Of a stretch of DNA of 62,828 nucleotides, positions 43,161 through 51,587 are shown one piece after another. The notes under the pieces are model-generated. The model was not told where the DNA came from and did not search any database. It was given only the letters and a program-made list of their open reading frames with translations. Made by a program: the position numbers and the translations under genes. The stretch comes from Desertibaculum subflavum (GTDB lineage Bacteria; Pseudomonadota; Alphaproteobacteria; Ferrovibrionales; Ferrovibrionaceae), in assembly GCA_003576705.1 (NCBI GenBank), contig QOZS01000034.1:1-62828 (forward strand). Direction: 5' to 3'. How positions within the stretch are numbered: the stretch's first letter is position 1; each line of letters begins with the position of its first letter.

Positions 43161-46100
43161 TCACCGATGCAGCCAGACTCTCAACGCCGACAGCAGCTGT
43201 TCCGTATTGACCGGCTTCGCCAGATACTCCGACGCACCCGCCTCCAGGCATTTCTCGCGATCGCCCTTCATCGCCTTCGCGGTGAGCGCGATGATCGGCA
43301 GCCGGCGGAAACCGGGCTTCGACCGGATCGCCTGCATGGTCTGGTAGCCGTCCATCTCCGGCATCATGATGTCCATCAGCACGATCGCGATCTCCGGCGT
43401 CGTCTCGAGGATGCGGATCGCCTCCTTTCCGGTCGTCGCCGTAAGCACGCGCATGCCGCGCCGCTCGAGCACGCTGCTGAGCGCGAAGATGTTGCGCGCA
43501 TCGTCGTCCACCAGCAGCGCCGGCCGGCCGACCAGGTCCTCGTCGGATTCGTGCAGCCGCGCCAGCAGCCTCTGCTTCTCCGGCGGCAGGTCGGCCACCA
43601 CGCGGTGCAGGAACAGCGCCGTCTCGTCGAGCAGGCGTTCGGGCGATTCCACGCCCTTGACGACGATGCTCCGGGCCATCGTGTGCAGCCTCGCATCCTC
43701 CTCGGCGGAGAGCTCGCGCCCGGTGAACACGACGATCGGGATCTCGGCCAGCCGCGGATCGGCATTGATGCGGTCCAGCACATCGAATCCCGACATGTCC
43801 GGCAGCCTGAGGTCGAGCACGACGCAGTCGTAGCTTCGCGCCTCCAAGGCGGCGAGCGCGTCCTGCCCGCTCGTCGCGCCGTCGATCTCGATATCGTCGT
43901 GCCCGAGCAGCGCGGCGATGCCGAGCCGCTCGGAATCGTTGTCCTCGACGACCAGCAGGCGCTTGCGTCGCGGCGCCGCGAACTCGCGAATGCGGGCAAG
44001 GGCGCCTTCAAGGCCCTCGCGGCTCGCCGGCTTGGTGATGAAGGAGAAAGCGCCGCGGGCGAGACCGTGCTGGCGATCCTCGTCCAAGGTGACGATCTGC
44101 ACCGGAATGTGCCGCGTCGCCGTATTCTGCTTCAGCTGGCCCAGCACGTTCCAGCCCAGCATGTCGGGCAGGAAGATGTCGAGCGACACCGCGGTCGGCT
44201 GGTAGCGCGTGGCCAGTTCCAGCGCCTGCTCGCCGCGCAACGCCACCAGCACCTTGAACCCCTCGTCGCGGGCCAGATCGGCCATCAGCCGGGCATAGTG
44301 CGGATCGTCCTCCACGATCAGCAGGACGCTGTCGCCGGCCAGGATCTGATAGCGATCGTCCTCGACCTCGAATTCCGGCATTTCGGCTTCCGCCGGGGCG
44401 CGCCGTGCCGGCAGGCGGAAGGAGACCGCCGGGAGCGCCTCGCCCGGCAGGTTCGAGGCCGGGCCGACATAGCGCAGCGGCAGGTAGAGCGTGAACGTGC
44501 TGCCGGAACCGGGCTCGCTGCGCAGCTGGATCTCGCCTCCGAGGAGATTGGCGAGCTCGCGGCTGATCGCGAGGCCGAGGCCGGTGCCGCCGTACTTGCG
44601 ACTGGTGCCGGCATCGGCCTGCTGGAACGCCTCGAAGATGATCTTCTGCTTCTCGGCGGGGATGCCGATGCCGGTATCGGAAACCTCGAAGCTGACGACC
44701 CGGTCGGCACCGCCGAGGACCGGGTGCTCGGCGCCCCATCCGCCCGTCGCCAGCGAGACCGACAGATTGACGCCGCCATCCTCGGTGAACTTGAAGGCGT
44801 TCGAGAGCAGGTTCTTCAGCACCTGCTGCAGGCGTTTCGAATCGGTCAGCATGCTGCGGTCCAGCGCCGGATCGACCCGAACCGCGAAGGACAGGCGCCG
44901 GTTCTCCGCCTCGTGCCGGAACGGCCGCGCGACGGTGTCGACCAGGCTCGCGAAATCGATGTCCTGCGCGTCGACCGTGACCGTGCCGGATTCGATCTTG
45001 GACAGGTCGAGAATGTCGCTGATCAGGTTCAGGAGGTCGGTGCCCGCGCCGTGGATGGTGCGAGCGAACTCCACCTGGCGTCCGCTCAGGTTCCCGTCCG
45101 GGTTCTCGCTCAGCTGCTGGCCGAGAATCAGGATGCTGTTCAGCGGCGTGCGCAGCTCGTGGCTCATATTGGCCAGGAACTCGGACTTGTACTTCGAGGT
45201 CAGGGCAAGCTCGGCCGCCTTCTCCTCCACCGCGCGCCGGGCCTGCTCGATCTCGCGGTTCTTGCGCTCCACCTCGACATTCTGTTCGGCCAGCTCGCGC
45301 GCCTTCTGCTCCAGCTGCTCGTTGGTCTGCTGCAGCTCGGCCTGGCGGGTCTGCAGCTCGGCGGCCAGCTGCTGCGACTGGGTGAGCAGGCCCTCGGTCT
45401 GCATCGTCGCCTCGATGCTGTTCAGCACGATGCCGATCGAGGCGGTCAGCTGGTCGAGGAAAGTCTGCTGCAGCTCGGTGAACTGGCCGAGCGAGGCGAG
45501 CTCGATCACCGCCTTGACATGCCCCTCGAACAGGATCGGCAGCACGATGATGCTGGCGGGAACCGCCAGGAAGATCCCCGATGTGATCGGCGTGGCGTTG
45601 ACCGGCACCTGGCTGATCAGCATGCGGCGCCGGTCCTCGGCGCATTGCCCGATCAGCCCCTCGCCCATCCTGAGGCGCGGCGGATGCGCCGGCACGCCAT
45701 CGGCATAGGTGGCGAGCAGCTTCAAGCTCTGCGTGTCGTCGGGCTCGCGCTGATAGATCACGCCCTGATGCGCATTGACCAGCGGCGTCAGCTCCGACAG
45801 CACGAGCCGGCCGACCGTGGTCAGGTCGCGCTGCCCCTGCAGCATGTTGGTGAACCGCGCCAGGTTGGTCTTCAGCCAGTCCTGCTCCGTGTTGCGATCG
45901 GTCGTCAGGCGCAGGTTGCCGATCATCGTGTTGATGTTGTCCTTCAGCTCCGCAACCTCGCCGCGGGCTTCGACCTGGATCGACCGCGTCAGATCGCCCT
46001 TGGTCACCGCGGTCGCCACCTCGGCGATGGCGCGCACCTGGGTGGTCAGGTTGGCCGCCAGCAGGTTCACGTTGCCGGTCAGGTCCTTCCAGGTGCCGGC

Positions 46101-49100
46101 GGCGCCCGGCACGTTGGCCTGGCCGCCGAGCCGGCCCTCGACGCCGACCTCGCGCGCGACCGAGCTCACCTGGTCGGCGAAGGTGGCGAGCGTGCCGGTC
46201 ATGTCGTTGATGGTATCGGCCAGCGCCGCCACCTCGCCCTTCGACATCACGGTCAGCTTCTGGTTCAGCTCGCCGTTCGCCACCGCGGTGACCACCTTGA
46301 CGATGCCGCGCACCTGCTCGGTCAGGTTCGCCGCCATGACGTTGACCGTGTCGGTCAGGTCCTTCCAGGTGCCGGCGACGCCCGGCACCGCCGCCTGGCC
46401 GCCGAGCTTGCCCTCGGTGCCCACCTCGCGCGCCACGCGCGTCACTTCCGAGGCGAAGGCGTTCAGCTGGTCCACCATCGTGTTGATGGTGTTCTTCAGC
46501 TCCAGGATCTCGCCCTTCACGTCGACGGTGATCTTGCGCGACAGGTCGCCGCGCGCCACCGCCGTCGTCACCTCGGCGATATTGCGCACCTGGGTGGTCA
46601 GGTTGGCGGCCAGCAGGTTGACGTTGTCGGTCAGGTCCTTCCAGGTGCCGCCGACGCCGGGCACCACTGCCTGGCCGCCGAGCCGCCCGTCGGTGCCGAC
46701 CTCGCGCGCCACGCGCGTCACCTCGGCGGCGAAGGAGCGCAGCTGCTCGACCATGGTGTTCAGCGTGTCCTTGAGCAGCAGGATCTCGCCGCGCACGTCG
46801 ACGGTGATCTTCTTGGACAGGTCGCCGCCGGCGATGGCGGTGGCGACTTCGGCGATGTTGCGGACCTGCGCCGTCAGGTTCGAGGCCATGAAGTTGACGT
46901 TGTCGGTCAGGTCCTTCCAGGTGCCGGCGACGCCCGGCACCGCCGCCTGGCCGCCGAGCTTGCCCTCGGTGCCCACCTCGCGCGCGACGCGCGTCACCTC
47001 GCCGGCGAAGGCGTTGAGCTGGTCCACCATGGTGTTGATGGTGTCCTTCAGCTCCAGGATCTCGCCCCGCACGTCGACCGTGATCTTGCGCGACAGGTCG
47101 CCGCCGGCGATGGCGGTCGCCACCTCGGCGATGTTGCGCACCTGCGCCGTCAGGTTCGACGCCATGGAGTTGACGCTGTCGGTCAGATCCTTCCAGGTGC
47201 CGGCGACGCCCGGCACCGCCGCCTGGCCGCCGAGCCGGCCCTCGGTGCCGACTTCGCGCGCCACGCGCGTCACCTCGCCGGCGAAGCGGTTCAGCTGATC
47301 GACCATGGTGTTCAGGGTCTCTTTCAGCTGCAGGATCTCGCCCCGCACGTCGACGGTGATCTTGCGCGACAGGTCGCCGCCGGCGATCGCCGTCGCCACC
47401 TCCGCAATGTTGCGCACCTGCGCCGTCAGGTTGCCGGCCATCGAATTGACCGAATCCGTCAGATCCTTCCAGGTGCCGGCGACACCCGGCACCTGCGCCT
47501 GGCCGCCCAGCTTGCCGTCGGTGCCGACCTCGCGCGCCACGCGTGTCACCTCGGCGGCGAAGGCGTTCAGCTGATCGACCATCGTGTTGATGGTCTCCTT
47601 CAGCTGCAGGATCTCGCCCGACACGTTGACGGTGATCTTCTTCGAGAGGTCGCCCTCCGCCACGGCGGTGGCGACTTCGGCGATGTTGCGCACCTGGGCC
47701 GTCAGGTTGCCGGCCATCGAGTTGACCGAATCCGTCAGGTCCTTCCAGGTGCCGGCGACACCGCGCACCACCGCCTGGCCGCCGAGCTTGCCTTCGGTGC
47801 CGACCTCGCGCGCCACGCGCGTCACCTCGGAGGCGAAGGCATTCAGCTGGTCGACCGTGGTATTGATGGTCTCCTTCAGCTGCAGGATCTCGCCGCGCAC
47901 ATCGACCGTGATCTTCTTGGAGAGATCGCCGCCGGCGATGGCGGTCGACACCTCGGCGATGTTGCGGACCTGCGCCGTCAGGTTGCCGGCCATCGAGTTG
48001 ACGCTGTCTGTCAGATCCTTCCAGGTGCCGGCGACGCCGAGCACATTGGCCTGGCCGCCGAGCCGGCCCTCGGTGCCGACCTCGCGCGCCACGCGCGTCA
48101 CCTCGGAGGCGAAGGCGTTCAGCTGGTCGACCATCGTGTTGATGGTCTCCTTCAGCTGCAGGATCTCGCCCGAGACGTTGACGGTGATCTTCTTGGAGAG
48201 ATCGCCCTGGGCGATCGCGGTCGACACCTCGGCGATGTTGCGCACCTGCGCCGTCAGGTTGGACGCCATGAAGTTGACGTTGTCGGTCAGATCCTTCCAG
48301 GTGCCGGCCACGCCCGGCACCACGGCCTGGCCGCCGAGCCGTCCCTCGGTGCCAACCTCGCGCGCCACGCGCGTCACCTCGCCGGCGAAGGCGTTGAGCT
48401 GGTCCACCATGGTGTTGATGGTGTCCTTCAGCTCCAGGATCTCGCCCCGCACATCGACGGTGATCTTGCGCGACAGATCGCCGCGCGCCACCGCGGTCGT
48501 CACCTGGGCGATGTTGCGGACCTGATCGGTCAGGTTGCCGCACATCGCGTTCACCGAATCGGTCAGGTCCTTCCAGGTGCCGGCCACGCCCGGCACGATG
48601 GCCTGGCCGCCGAGCTTGCCGTCGGTGCCGACCTCGCGCGCCACGCGCGTCACTTCCGAGGCGAAGGAGCGCAGCTGATCGACCATCGTGTTGATGGCTT
48701 CTTTCAGCTGCAGGATCTCGCCGCGCACGTCGACGGTGATCTTCTTGGAGAGGTCGCCGTTGGCGACCGCGATGGTCACCTCGGCGATGTTGCGGACCTG
48801 CGCCGTCAGGTTGGACGCCATCGAGTTGACGCTCTCGGTCAGGTCCTTCCAGACGCCGGTCACCTCGCGCACTTGCGCCTGGCCGCCGAGCTTGCCGTCG
48901 GTGCCGACCTCGCGCGCCACGCGCGTCACCTCGGAGGTGAACACGCTGAGCTGCTTGATCATCGTATTGACGATGGTGGCGGCGCGCAGGAACTCGCCCT
49001 GCAGGGGCCGGCCGTCCACCTCCTGGCGCACCGTCTGCAGCAGGTCGCCCTGCGCCACGGCGGCGATCACGCGGGTCACCTCGCTGGTCGGCCAGAGCAG

Positions 49101-49442
49101 GTCGTCGATCAGGTTATTGACCGAATCCTCCATCTCGCTCCAGGCGCCGGCCGTGTTGCCGAACTTGACCCGGTGGCGCGTCTTGCCTTCGCGTCCGACC
49201 ACCTGGCCGGCCCGGGCGAGCTGCTGCGCCATGCGCTGGTTGGCGGCGACGATGCCGTTGAAGGTATCGGCGATCTTGCCGATGACGCCGATCCGGTCGC
49301 TCGGCAGCCGGACCGAGAAATCACCCACGCGGACCGCCTGCATGGCGGTCAGCAGATCGTGGAGCTCGGGGAGATCCGATCGCCCCTCCTCGCCCTCGAT
49401 GTGCTGGCGCACCGGACGGAGTGGTGTCTCGAGCGATTGCAT
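43161..49442 (-). CDS. Giant soluble poly-HAMP hybrid histidine kinase
   Basis: This encodes a 2093-residue cytoplasmic hybrid kinase with no membrane helix. Residues ~26-174 hold degenerate HAMP units. Residues 175-1186 are eleven tandem 92-residue repeats, each beginning VAREVGTxGxLGGQA and holding two alternating HAMP-like units; fungal Nik1/Os-1 osmosensors have five or six similar repeats of about 90 residues. A GAF domain (~1205-1345), long coiled coil (~1350-1425), HisKA (MSHELRTPLNS, ~1435), complete HATPase (~1545-1665) and three REC domains (~1705-2090) follow, all RECs with Asp and Lys. It heads an operon with the HWE kinase. An extracytoplasmic-stress-type promoter match lies upstream. 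Confidence 0.93.
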   Translation of the reverse strand: MQSLETPLRPVRQHIEGEEGRSDLPELHDLLTAMQAVRVGDFSVRLPSDRIGVIGKIADTFNGIVAANQRMAQQLARAGQVVGREGKTRHRVKFGNTAGAWSEMEDSVNNLIDDLLWPTSEVTRVIAAVAQGDLLQTVRQEVDGRPLQGEFLRAATIVNTMIKQLSVFTSEVTRVAREVGTDGKLGGQAQVREVTGVWKDLTESVNSMASNLTAQVRNIAEVTIAVANGDLSKKITVDVRGEILQLKEAINTMVDQLRSFASEVTRVAREVGTDGKLGGQAIVPGVAGTWKDLTDSVNAMCGNLTDQVRNIAQVTTAVARGDLSRKITVDVRGEILELKDTINTMVDQLNAFAGEVTRVAREVGTEGRLGGQAVVPGVAGTWKDLTDNVNFMASNLTAQVRNIAEVSTAIAQGDLSKKITVNVSGEILQLKETINTMVDQLNAFASEVTRVAREVGTEGRLGGQANVLGVAGTWKDLTDSVNSMAGNLTAQVRNIAEVSTAIAGGDLSKKITVDVRGEILQLKETINTTVDQLNAFASEVTRVAREVGTEGKLGGQAVVRGVAGTWKDLTDSVNSMAGNLTAQVRNIAEVATAVAEGDLSKKITVNVSGEILQLKETINTMVDQLNAFAAEVTRVAREVGTDGKLGGQAQVPGVAGTWKDLTDSVNSMAGNLTAQVRNIAEVATAIAGGDLSRKITVDVRGEILQLKETLNTMVDQLNRFAGEVTRVAREVGTEGRLGGQAAVPGVAGTWKDLTDSVNSMASNLTAQVRNIAEVATAIAGGDLSRKITVDVRGEILELKDTINTMVDQLNAFAGEVTRVAREVGTEGKLGGQAAVPGVAGTWKDLTDNVNFMASNLTAQVRNIAEVATAIAGGDLSKKITVDVRGEILLLKDTLNTMVEQLRSFAAEVTRVAREVGTDGRLGGQAVVPGVGGTWKDLTDNVNLLAANLTTQVRNIAEVTTAVARGDLSRKITVDVKGEILELKNTINTMVDQLNAFASEVTRVAREVGTEGKLGGQAAVPGVAGTWKDLTDTVNVMAANLTEQVRGIVKVVTAVANGELNQKLTVMSKGEVAALADTINDMTGTLATFADQVSSVAREVGVEGRLGGQANVPGAAGTWKDLTGNVNLLAANLTTQVRAIAEVATAVTKGDLTRSIQVEARGEVAELKDNINTMIGNLRLTTDRNTEQDWLKTNLARFTNMLQGQRDLTTVGRLVLSELTPLVNAHQGVIYQREPDDTQSLKLLATYADGVPAHPPRLRMGEGLIGQCAEDRRRMLISQVPVNATPITSGIFLAVPASIIVLPILFEGHVKAVIELASLGQFTELQQTFLDQLTASIGIVLNSIEATMQTEGLLTQSQQLAAELQTRQAELQQTNEQLEQKARELAEQNVEVERKNREIEQARRAVEEKAAELALTSKYKSEFLANMSHELRTPLNSILILGQQLSENPDGNLSGRQVEFARTIHGAGTDLLNLISDILDLSKIESGTVTVDAQDIDFASLVDTVARPFRHEAENRRLSFAVRVDPALDRSMLTDSKRLQQVLKNLLSNAFKFTEDGGVNLSVSLATGGWGAEHPVLGGADRVVSFEVSDTGIGIPAEKQKIIFEAFQQADAGTSRKYGGTGLGLAISRELANLLGGEIQLRSEPGSGSTFTLYLPLRYVGPASNLPGEALPAVSFRLPARRAPAEAEMPEFEVEDDRYQILAGDSVLLIVEDDPHYARLMADLARDEGFKVLVALRGEQALELATRYQPTAVSLDIFLPDMLGWNVLGQLKQNTATRHIPVQIVTLDEDRQHGLARGAFSFITKPASREGLEGALARIREFAAPRRKRLLVVEDNDSERLGIAALLGHDDIEIDGATSGQDALAALEARSYDCVVLDLRLPDMSGFDVLDRINADPRLAEIPIVVFTGRELSAEEDARLHTMARSIVVKGVESPERLLDETALFLHRVVADLPPEKQRLLARLHESDEDLVGRPALLVDDDARNIFALSSVLERRGMRVLTATTGKEAIRILETTPEIAIVLMDIMMPEMDGYQTMQAIRSKPGFRRLPIIALTAKAMKGDREKCLEAGASEYLAKPVNTEQLLSALRVWLHR
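45885..48920 (-). repeat. Tandem repeat, 11 units of 276 bases (poly-HAMP)
   Basis: This in-frame repeat inside the giant kinase gene has eleven units of exactly 92 codons without gaps, 3036 bases in total. Units 2-9 are nearly identical in protein sequence; units 10 and 11 are the most diverged. Each unit contains TWKDLT or a close variant, GDLSxKITV and a GEILxLK stretch. The regular register and close identity point to amplification by unequal recombination or gene conversion. Confidence 0.95.
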
Positions 49443-49491
49443 CGTTGCCCCCGTGCCTCAGCGGTGGGCACGCAAGGCCCCGTCTCGCGCA

Positions 49492-49516
49492 ACCGTCGAG
49501 GGGCGTTTTGGTTCCC
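49492..49516 (-). promoter_or_regulatory. EcfG-like promoter match before the poly-HAMP kinase
   Basis: On the minus strand, GGAAC (complement of 49512-49516), 16 bases, then GGTT (complement of 49492-49495) nearly match the alphaproteobacterial general-stress promoter GGAAC-N16/17-CGTT. One base of the -10 differs. The ATG follows about 50 bases later, a reasonable leader length. Confidence 0.35.
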
Positions 49517-49608
49517 GCAATTCGGAAATTTTCTGCGGAGGGGCCAGAAATGTGCCCGGGCGCAGAATGTCGCTGGGCGGGGCTGGGCATTGCAAGGAGC
49601 GGGAAAAC

Positions 49609-49685
49609 TGGTCGGAGCGGCGGGATTTGAACCCACGACCCCTTGTCCCCCAGACAAGTGCGCTACCAGACTGCGCTACGCTCCG
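49609..49685 (-). tRNA. tRNA-Pro (anticodon GGG)
   Basis: On the minus strand this 77-base sequence folds as a full cloverleaf: acceptor CGGAGCG/CGCTCCG with discriminator A and encoded CCA, D-arm with GGTAGCGC, anticodon stem CTTGT/ACAAG with loop CTGGGGG (anticodon GGG), and T-arm GGTTCAAATCC. It decodes CCC proline codons, which are common in this high-GC genome. Confidence 0.97.
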
Positions 49686-49694
49686 AACCGACGG

Positions 49695-49723
49695 GTTATA
49701 GACGCGCGCCCCGGCGGGCGCAA
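49695..49723 (-). promoter_or_regulatory. Candidate promoter of tRNA-Pro
   Basis: On the minus strand, TTGCGC (complement of 49718-49723), a 17-base spacer and TATAAC (complement of 49695-49700) place the transcription start a few bases before the mature 5' end. The strong -10 is unusual for this window and fits a stable-RNA gene. Confidence 0.45.
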
Positions 49724-49752
49724 TGAAACCCAGCCCGTCCCGCTGCCTCGCC

Positions 49753-50202
49753 TCAATCCTTGTCGGGGGTTTCCTCGCCGGCCCGCGCCAGCAGGCCGCG
49801 GGCGATTTCGAGCTCGCTGAGCAGTTCGTCCAGCGCCCGGCGGGTCACCCGGTCGATCCGCGGCGTCGGCCGCTCGGCCTCGACCTCGGGCTCCGGCGGC
49901 GCCTCCGCCGGCGCAACCCCGCGGATCGCCTTGCGGGCGCCGCGGATGGTGAAGCCCTGGCCGTGCAGCAAGGTCTTGATGCGGCGCAGCAGCTCGACGT
50001 CCCGGGGCCGGTAATACCGCCGGCCGCCGGCCCGCTTGACCGGGCGCAGCTCCGGAAACTTGGTTTCCCAGAAGCGCAGGACATGCGCCGGCAGGTCGAG
50101 TTCGGCCGAAACCTCGGCAATGGTCCGAAGCGCATCCGCCGCCTTGGCCGGCGGGTGTTCCGCCGGCTCGGCCGCCGCCGCGATGCTGTGGCCTTCCCTC
50201 AC
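49753..50202 (-). CDS. MerR-family transcriptional regulator
   Basis: This encodes a 149-residue protein with a MerR winged helix: TIAEVSAELDLPAHVLRFWETKFPEL in part, then KRAGGRRYYRPRDVELL and a RIKTLLHGQGFTIRGARK helix. The C-terminus is a short helical tail with no metal-binding Cys. In alphaproteobacteria a MerR-like gene directly after ihfA is a common arrangement of unknown purpose. It begins with GTG inside the TGA of ihfA (GTGA, 50199-50202), so it is translated by coupling. The effector is unknown. Confidence 0.87.
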   Translation of the reverse strand: MREGHSIAAAAEPAEHPPAKAADALRTIAEVSAELDLPAHVLRFWETKFPELRPVKRAGGRRYYRPRDVELLRRIKTLLHGQGFTIRGARKAIRGVAPAEAPPEPEVEAERPTPRIDRVTRRALDELLSELEIARGLLARAGEETPDKD

Positions 50203-50510
50203 GCGCCTCCGCCGCCGCTGCCGCCGTTGATGCGATCCTTGAGCACATGCGAGGCCCGGAACACCAGCACCCGACGGGGCTGGATCGGCACCTCCTGCCC
50301 GGTCTTGGGATTGCGCCCGACCCGGCCGCCCTTGGAGCGGACCTGGAACGAACCGAAGGAGGAGATCTTCACCATCTCGCCCTTGCACAGCGTGTCGGCG
50401 ATCTCGGCCAGCACCAGCTCGACCAGCTCGGCGGAATCGTTCCGCGACAGGCCGACCTGCTGGTAGATCGATTCGCTCAGCTGCGCACGGGTCAATGTCC
50501 GCCCCGTCAT
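50199..50510 (-). CDS. ihfA: Integration host factor subunit alpha
   Basis: This encodes a 103-residue HU/IHF-type DNA-bending protein. The alpha-subunit form is recognisable: LTRAQLSESIYQQVGLSRNDSAELV, the VKISSFGSFQVR strand, and the DNA-intercalating NPKTGQEVPI arm. IHF bends DNA at specific sites in transcription, replication and recombination. The C-terminus has a Gly-rich extension. The start at 50510 has a GGGGAG site. Order after fabH and before merR matches other alphaproteobacteria. It has its own promoter-like element, with a weak hairpin between it and fabH. Confidence 0.94.
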   Translation of the reverse strand: MTGRTLTRAQLSESIYQQVGLSRNDSAELVELVLAEIADTLCKGEMVKISSFGSFQVRSKGGRVGRNPKTGQEVPIQPRRVLVFRASHVLKDRINGGSGGGGA

Positions 50511-50538
50511 CGCACTCCCCTCCTCCCGCGAATATGAG

Positions 50539-50567
50539 ACGCTAGAGCGGGAAATCGAAAAGGTCAA
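50539..50567 (-). promoter_or_regulatory. Candidate promoter of ihfA
   Basis: On the minus strand, TTGACC (complement of 50562-50567), a 17-base spacer and TAGCGT (complement of 50539-50544) precede the ihfA ATG by about 30 bases. The -35 is good and the -10 weak. Confidence 0.42.
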
Positions 50568-50587
50568 TTCGACCCGGGGGTTGGACG

Positions 50588-50604
50588 CGGCGGTTAATCC
50601 GCCG
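50588..50604 (-). terminator. Hairpin after fabH
   Basis: A perfect six-pair stem CGGCGG/CCGCCG with loop TTAAT lies 11 bases beyond the fabH stop and before the ihfA promoter. There is no T-run, so partial termination or an mRNA end-processing hairpin is possible. Confidence 0.35.
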
Positions 50605-50615
50605 TCACGGACGGG

Positions 50616-51587
50616 TCACCAGCGGACCAGCGCGCTGCCCCATGTGAAGCCGCCGCCCATGGCCTCGAGCAGCAGAAGCTGCCCCGGCTTGATGCGGCCG
50701 TCGGCGGCGCCGGCAGCAAGCGCCAGCGGCACGGAGGCGGCGGAGGTATTGCCGTGCTTGTCGACGGTGACGATCACCTTCTCCGGCGCGAGGCCGAGCT
50801 TTCTCGCCGTGGCATCGAGGATGCGCTTGTTCGCCTGATGCGGCACCAGCCAGTCGACATCCTTCGCCGTCAATCCGTTGGCGTGCAGCGCTTCGTCGAC
50901 CACGGCGGCGAGATTGACCACGGCATGACGGAACACTTCCTTGCCGGCCATGCGGAGGAAGCCGGACGTGCCCGTGCTCGAAGGGCCGCCATCGACATAG
51001 AGCAGATCGTGCTGGCGGCCGTCGGCATGCAGATGCGTCGACAGCACGCCGCGGTCGCGATTGGTGCCGCGCGCCTCCTCGGCGCGCAACACCACGGCGC
51101 CGGCGCCATCGCCGAACAGCACGCAGGTGCCGCGGTCGTTCCAGTCGAGAATGCGCGAGAAGGTCTCGGCGCCGATCACCAGCGCGGTCTTGAACTGGCC
51201 GGCCTTCAGGAAATTGTCGGCGACCGCGAGCGCGTAGATGAAGCCGGTGCAGACCGCCTGGATGTCGAAGGCGGCGCCGCGGCGGATGCCGAGCTGGGAT
51301 TGCACCTTGGCGGCGGTCGCCGGGAAGGTCAGGTCGGGCGTCGCGGTGGCGAGCACGATCAGATCGACTTCCTCCGCCGCGATGCGCGCATCGGCCAGCG
51401 CGCGCTCGGCGGCGATGCGGGCGAGATCCGACGTCAGCTCGCCTTCCGCCGCGATGTGGCGCTCGCGGATGCCGGTGCGCTCGACGATCCAGGCATCGCT
51501 GGTATCGACCTTCTGCGCCAGCTCCTCGTTGGTCAGCGTACGGGCCGGCAGATAGGCGCCGCAGCCGGCGACAACGGAACGGATCAT
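50616..51587 (-). CDS. fabH: 3-oxoacyl-ACP synthase III
   Basis: This encodes a 323-residue KAS III enzyme that condenses acetyl-CoA with malonyl-ACP to start fatty acid synthesis. The catalytic triad is complete: Cys113 (AVCTGF), His in VPHQANKR and Asn in HGNTSAAS. The N-terminus (AGCGAYLPARTLTNEEL) and the C-terminal GGGFTWGSALVRW are typical of FabH. The ATG lies inside the plsX stop (4-base overlap 51584-51587), so synthesis is coupled to PlsX, which supplies the phospholipid branch. Confidence 0.97.
   Translation of the reverse strand: MIRSVVAGCGAYLPARTLTNEELAQKVDTSDAWIVERTGIRERHIAAEGELTSDLARIAAERALADARIAAEEVDLIVLATATPDLTFPATAAKVQSQLGIRRGAAFDIQAVCTGFIYALAVADNFLKAGQFKTALVIGAETFSRILDWNDRGTCVLFGDGAGAVVLRAEEARGTNRDRGVLSTHLHADGRQHDLLYVDGGPSSTGTSGFLRMAGKEVFRHAVVNLAAVVDEALHANGLTAKDVDWLVPHQANKRILDATARKLGLAPEKVIVTVDKHGNTSAASVPLALAAGAADGRIKPGQLLLLEAMGGGFTWGSALVRW

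Noticed and set aside
44008..48543. A 1511-codon frame on the minus strand overlapping the same gene
   Set aside because: It is a shifted reading of the repeats, rich in Arg/Gly/His, with no start signal or domain.
49609..49685. tRNA-Pro as an integration site of a mobile element
   Set aside because: No integrase, direct repeat of the tRNA 3' end or foreign composition is visible on either side.
43167..49820. A 2217-codon open frame on the plus strand, antisense to the giant kinase gene
   Set aside because: It is the complement of the repetitive high-GC kinase frame. The translation is Arg/Leu/His/Gln-rich with no domain, and the minus-strand gene explains the openness through its codon usage.
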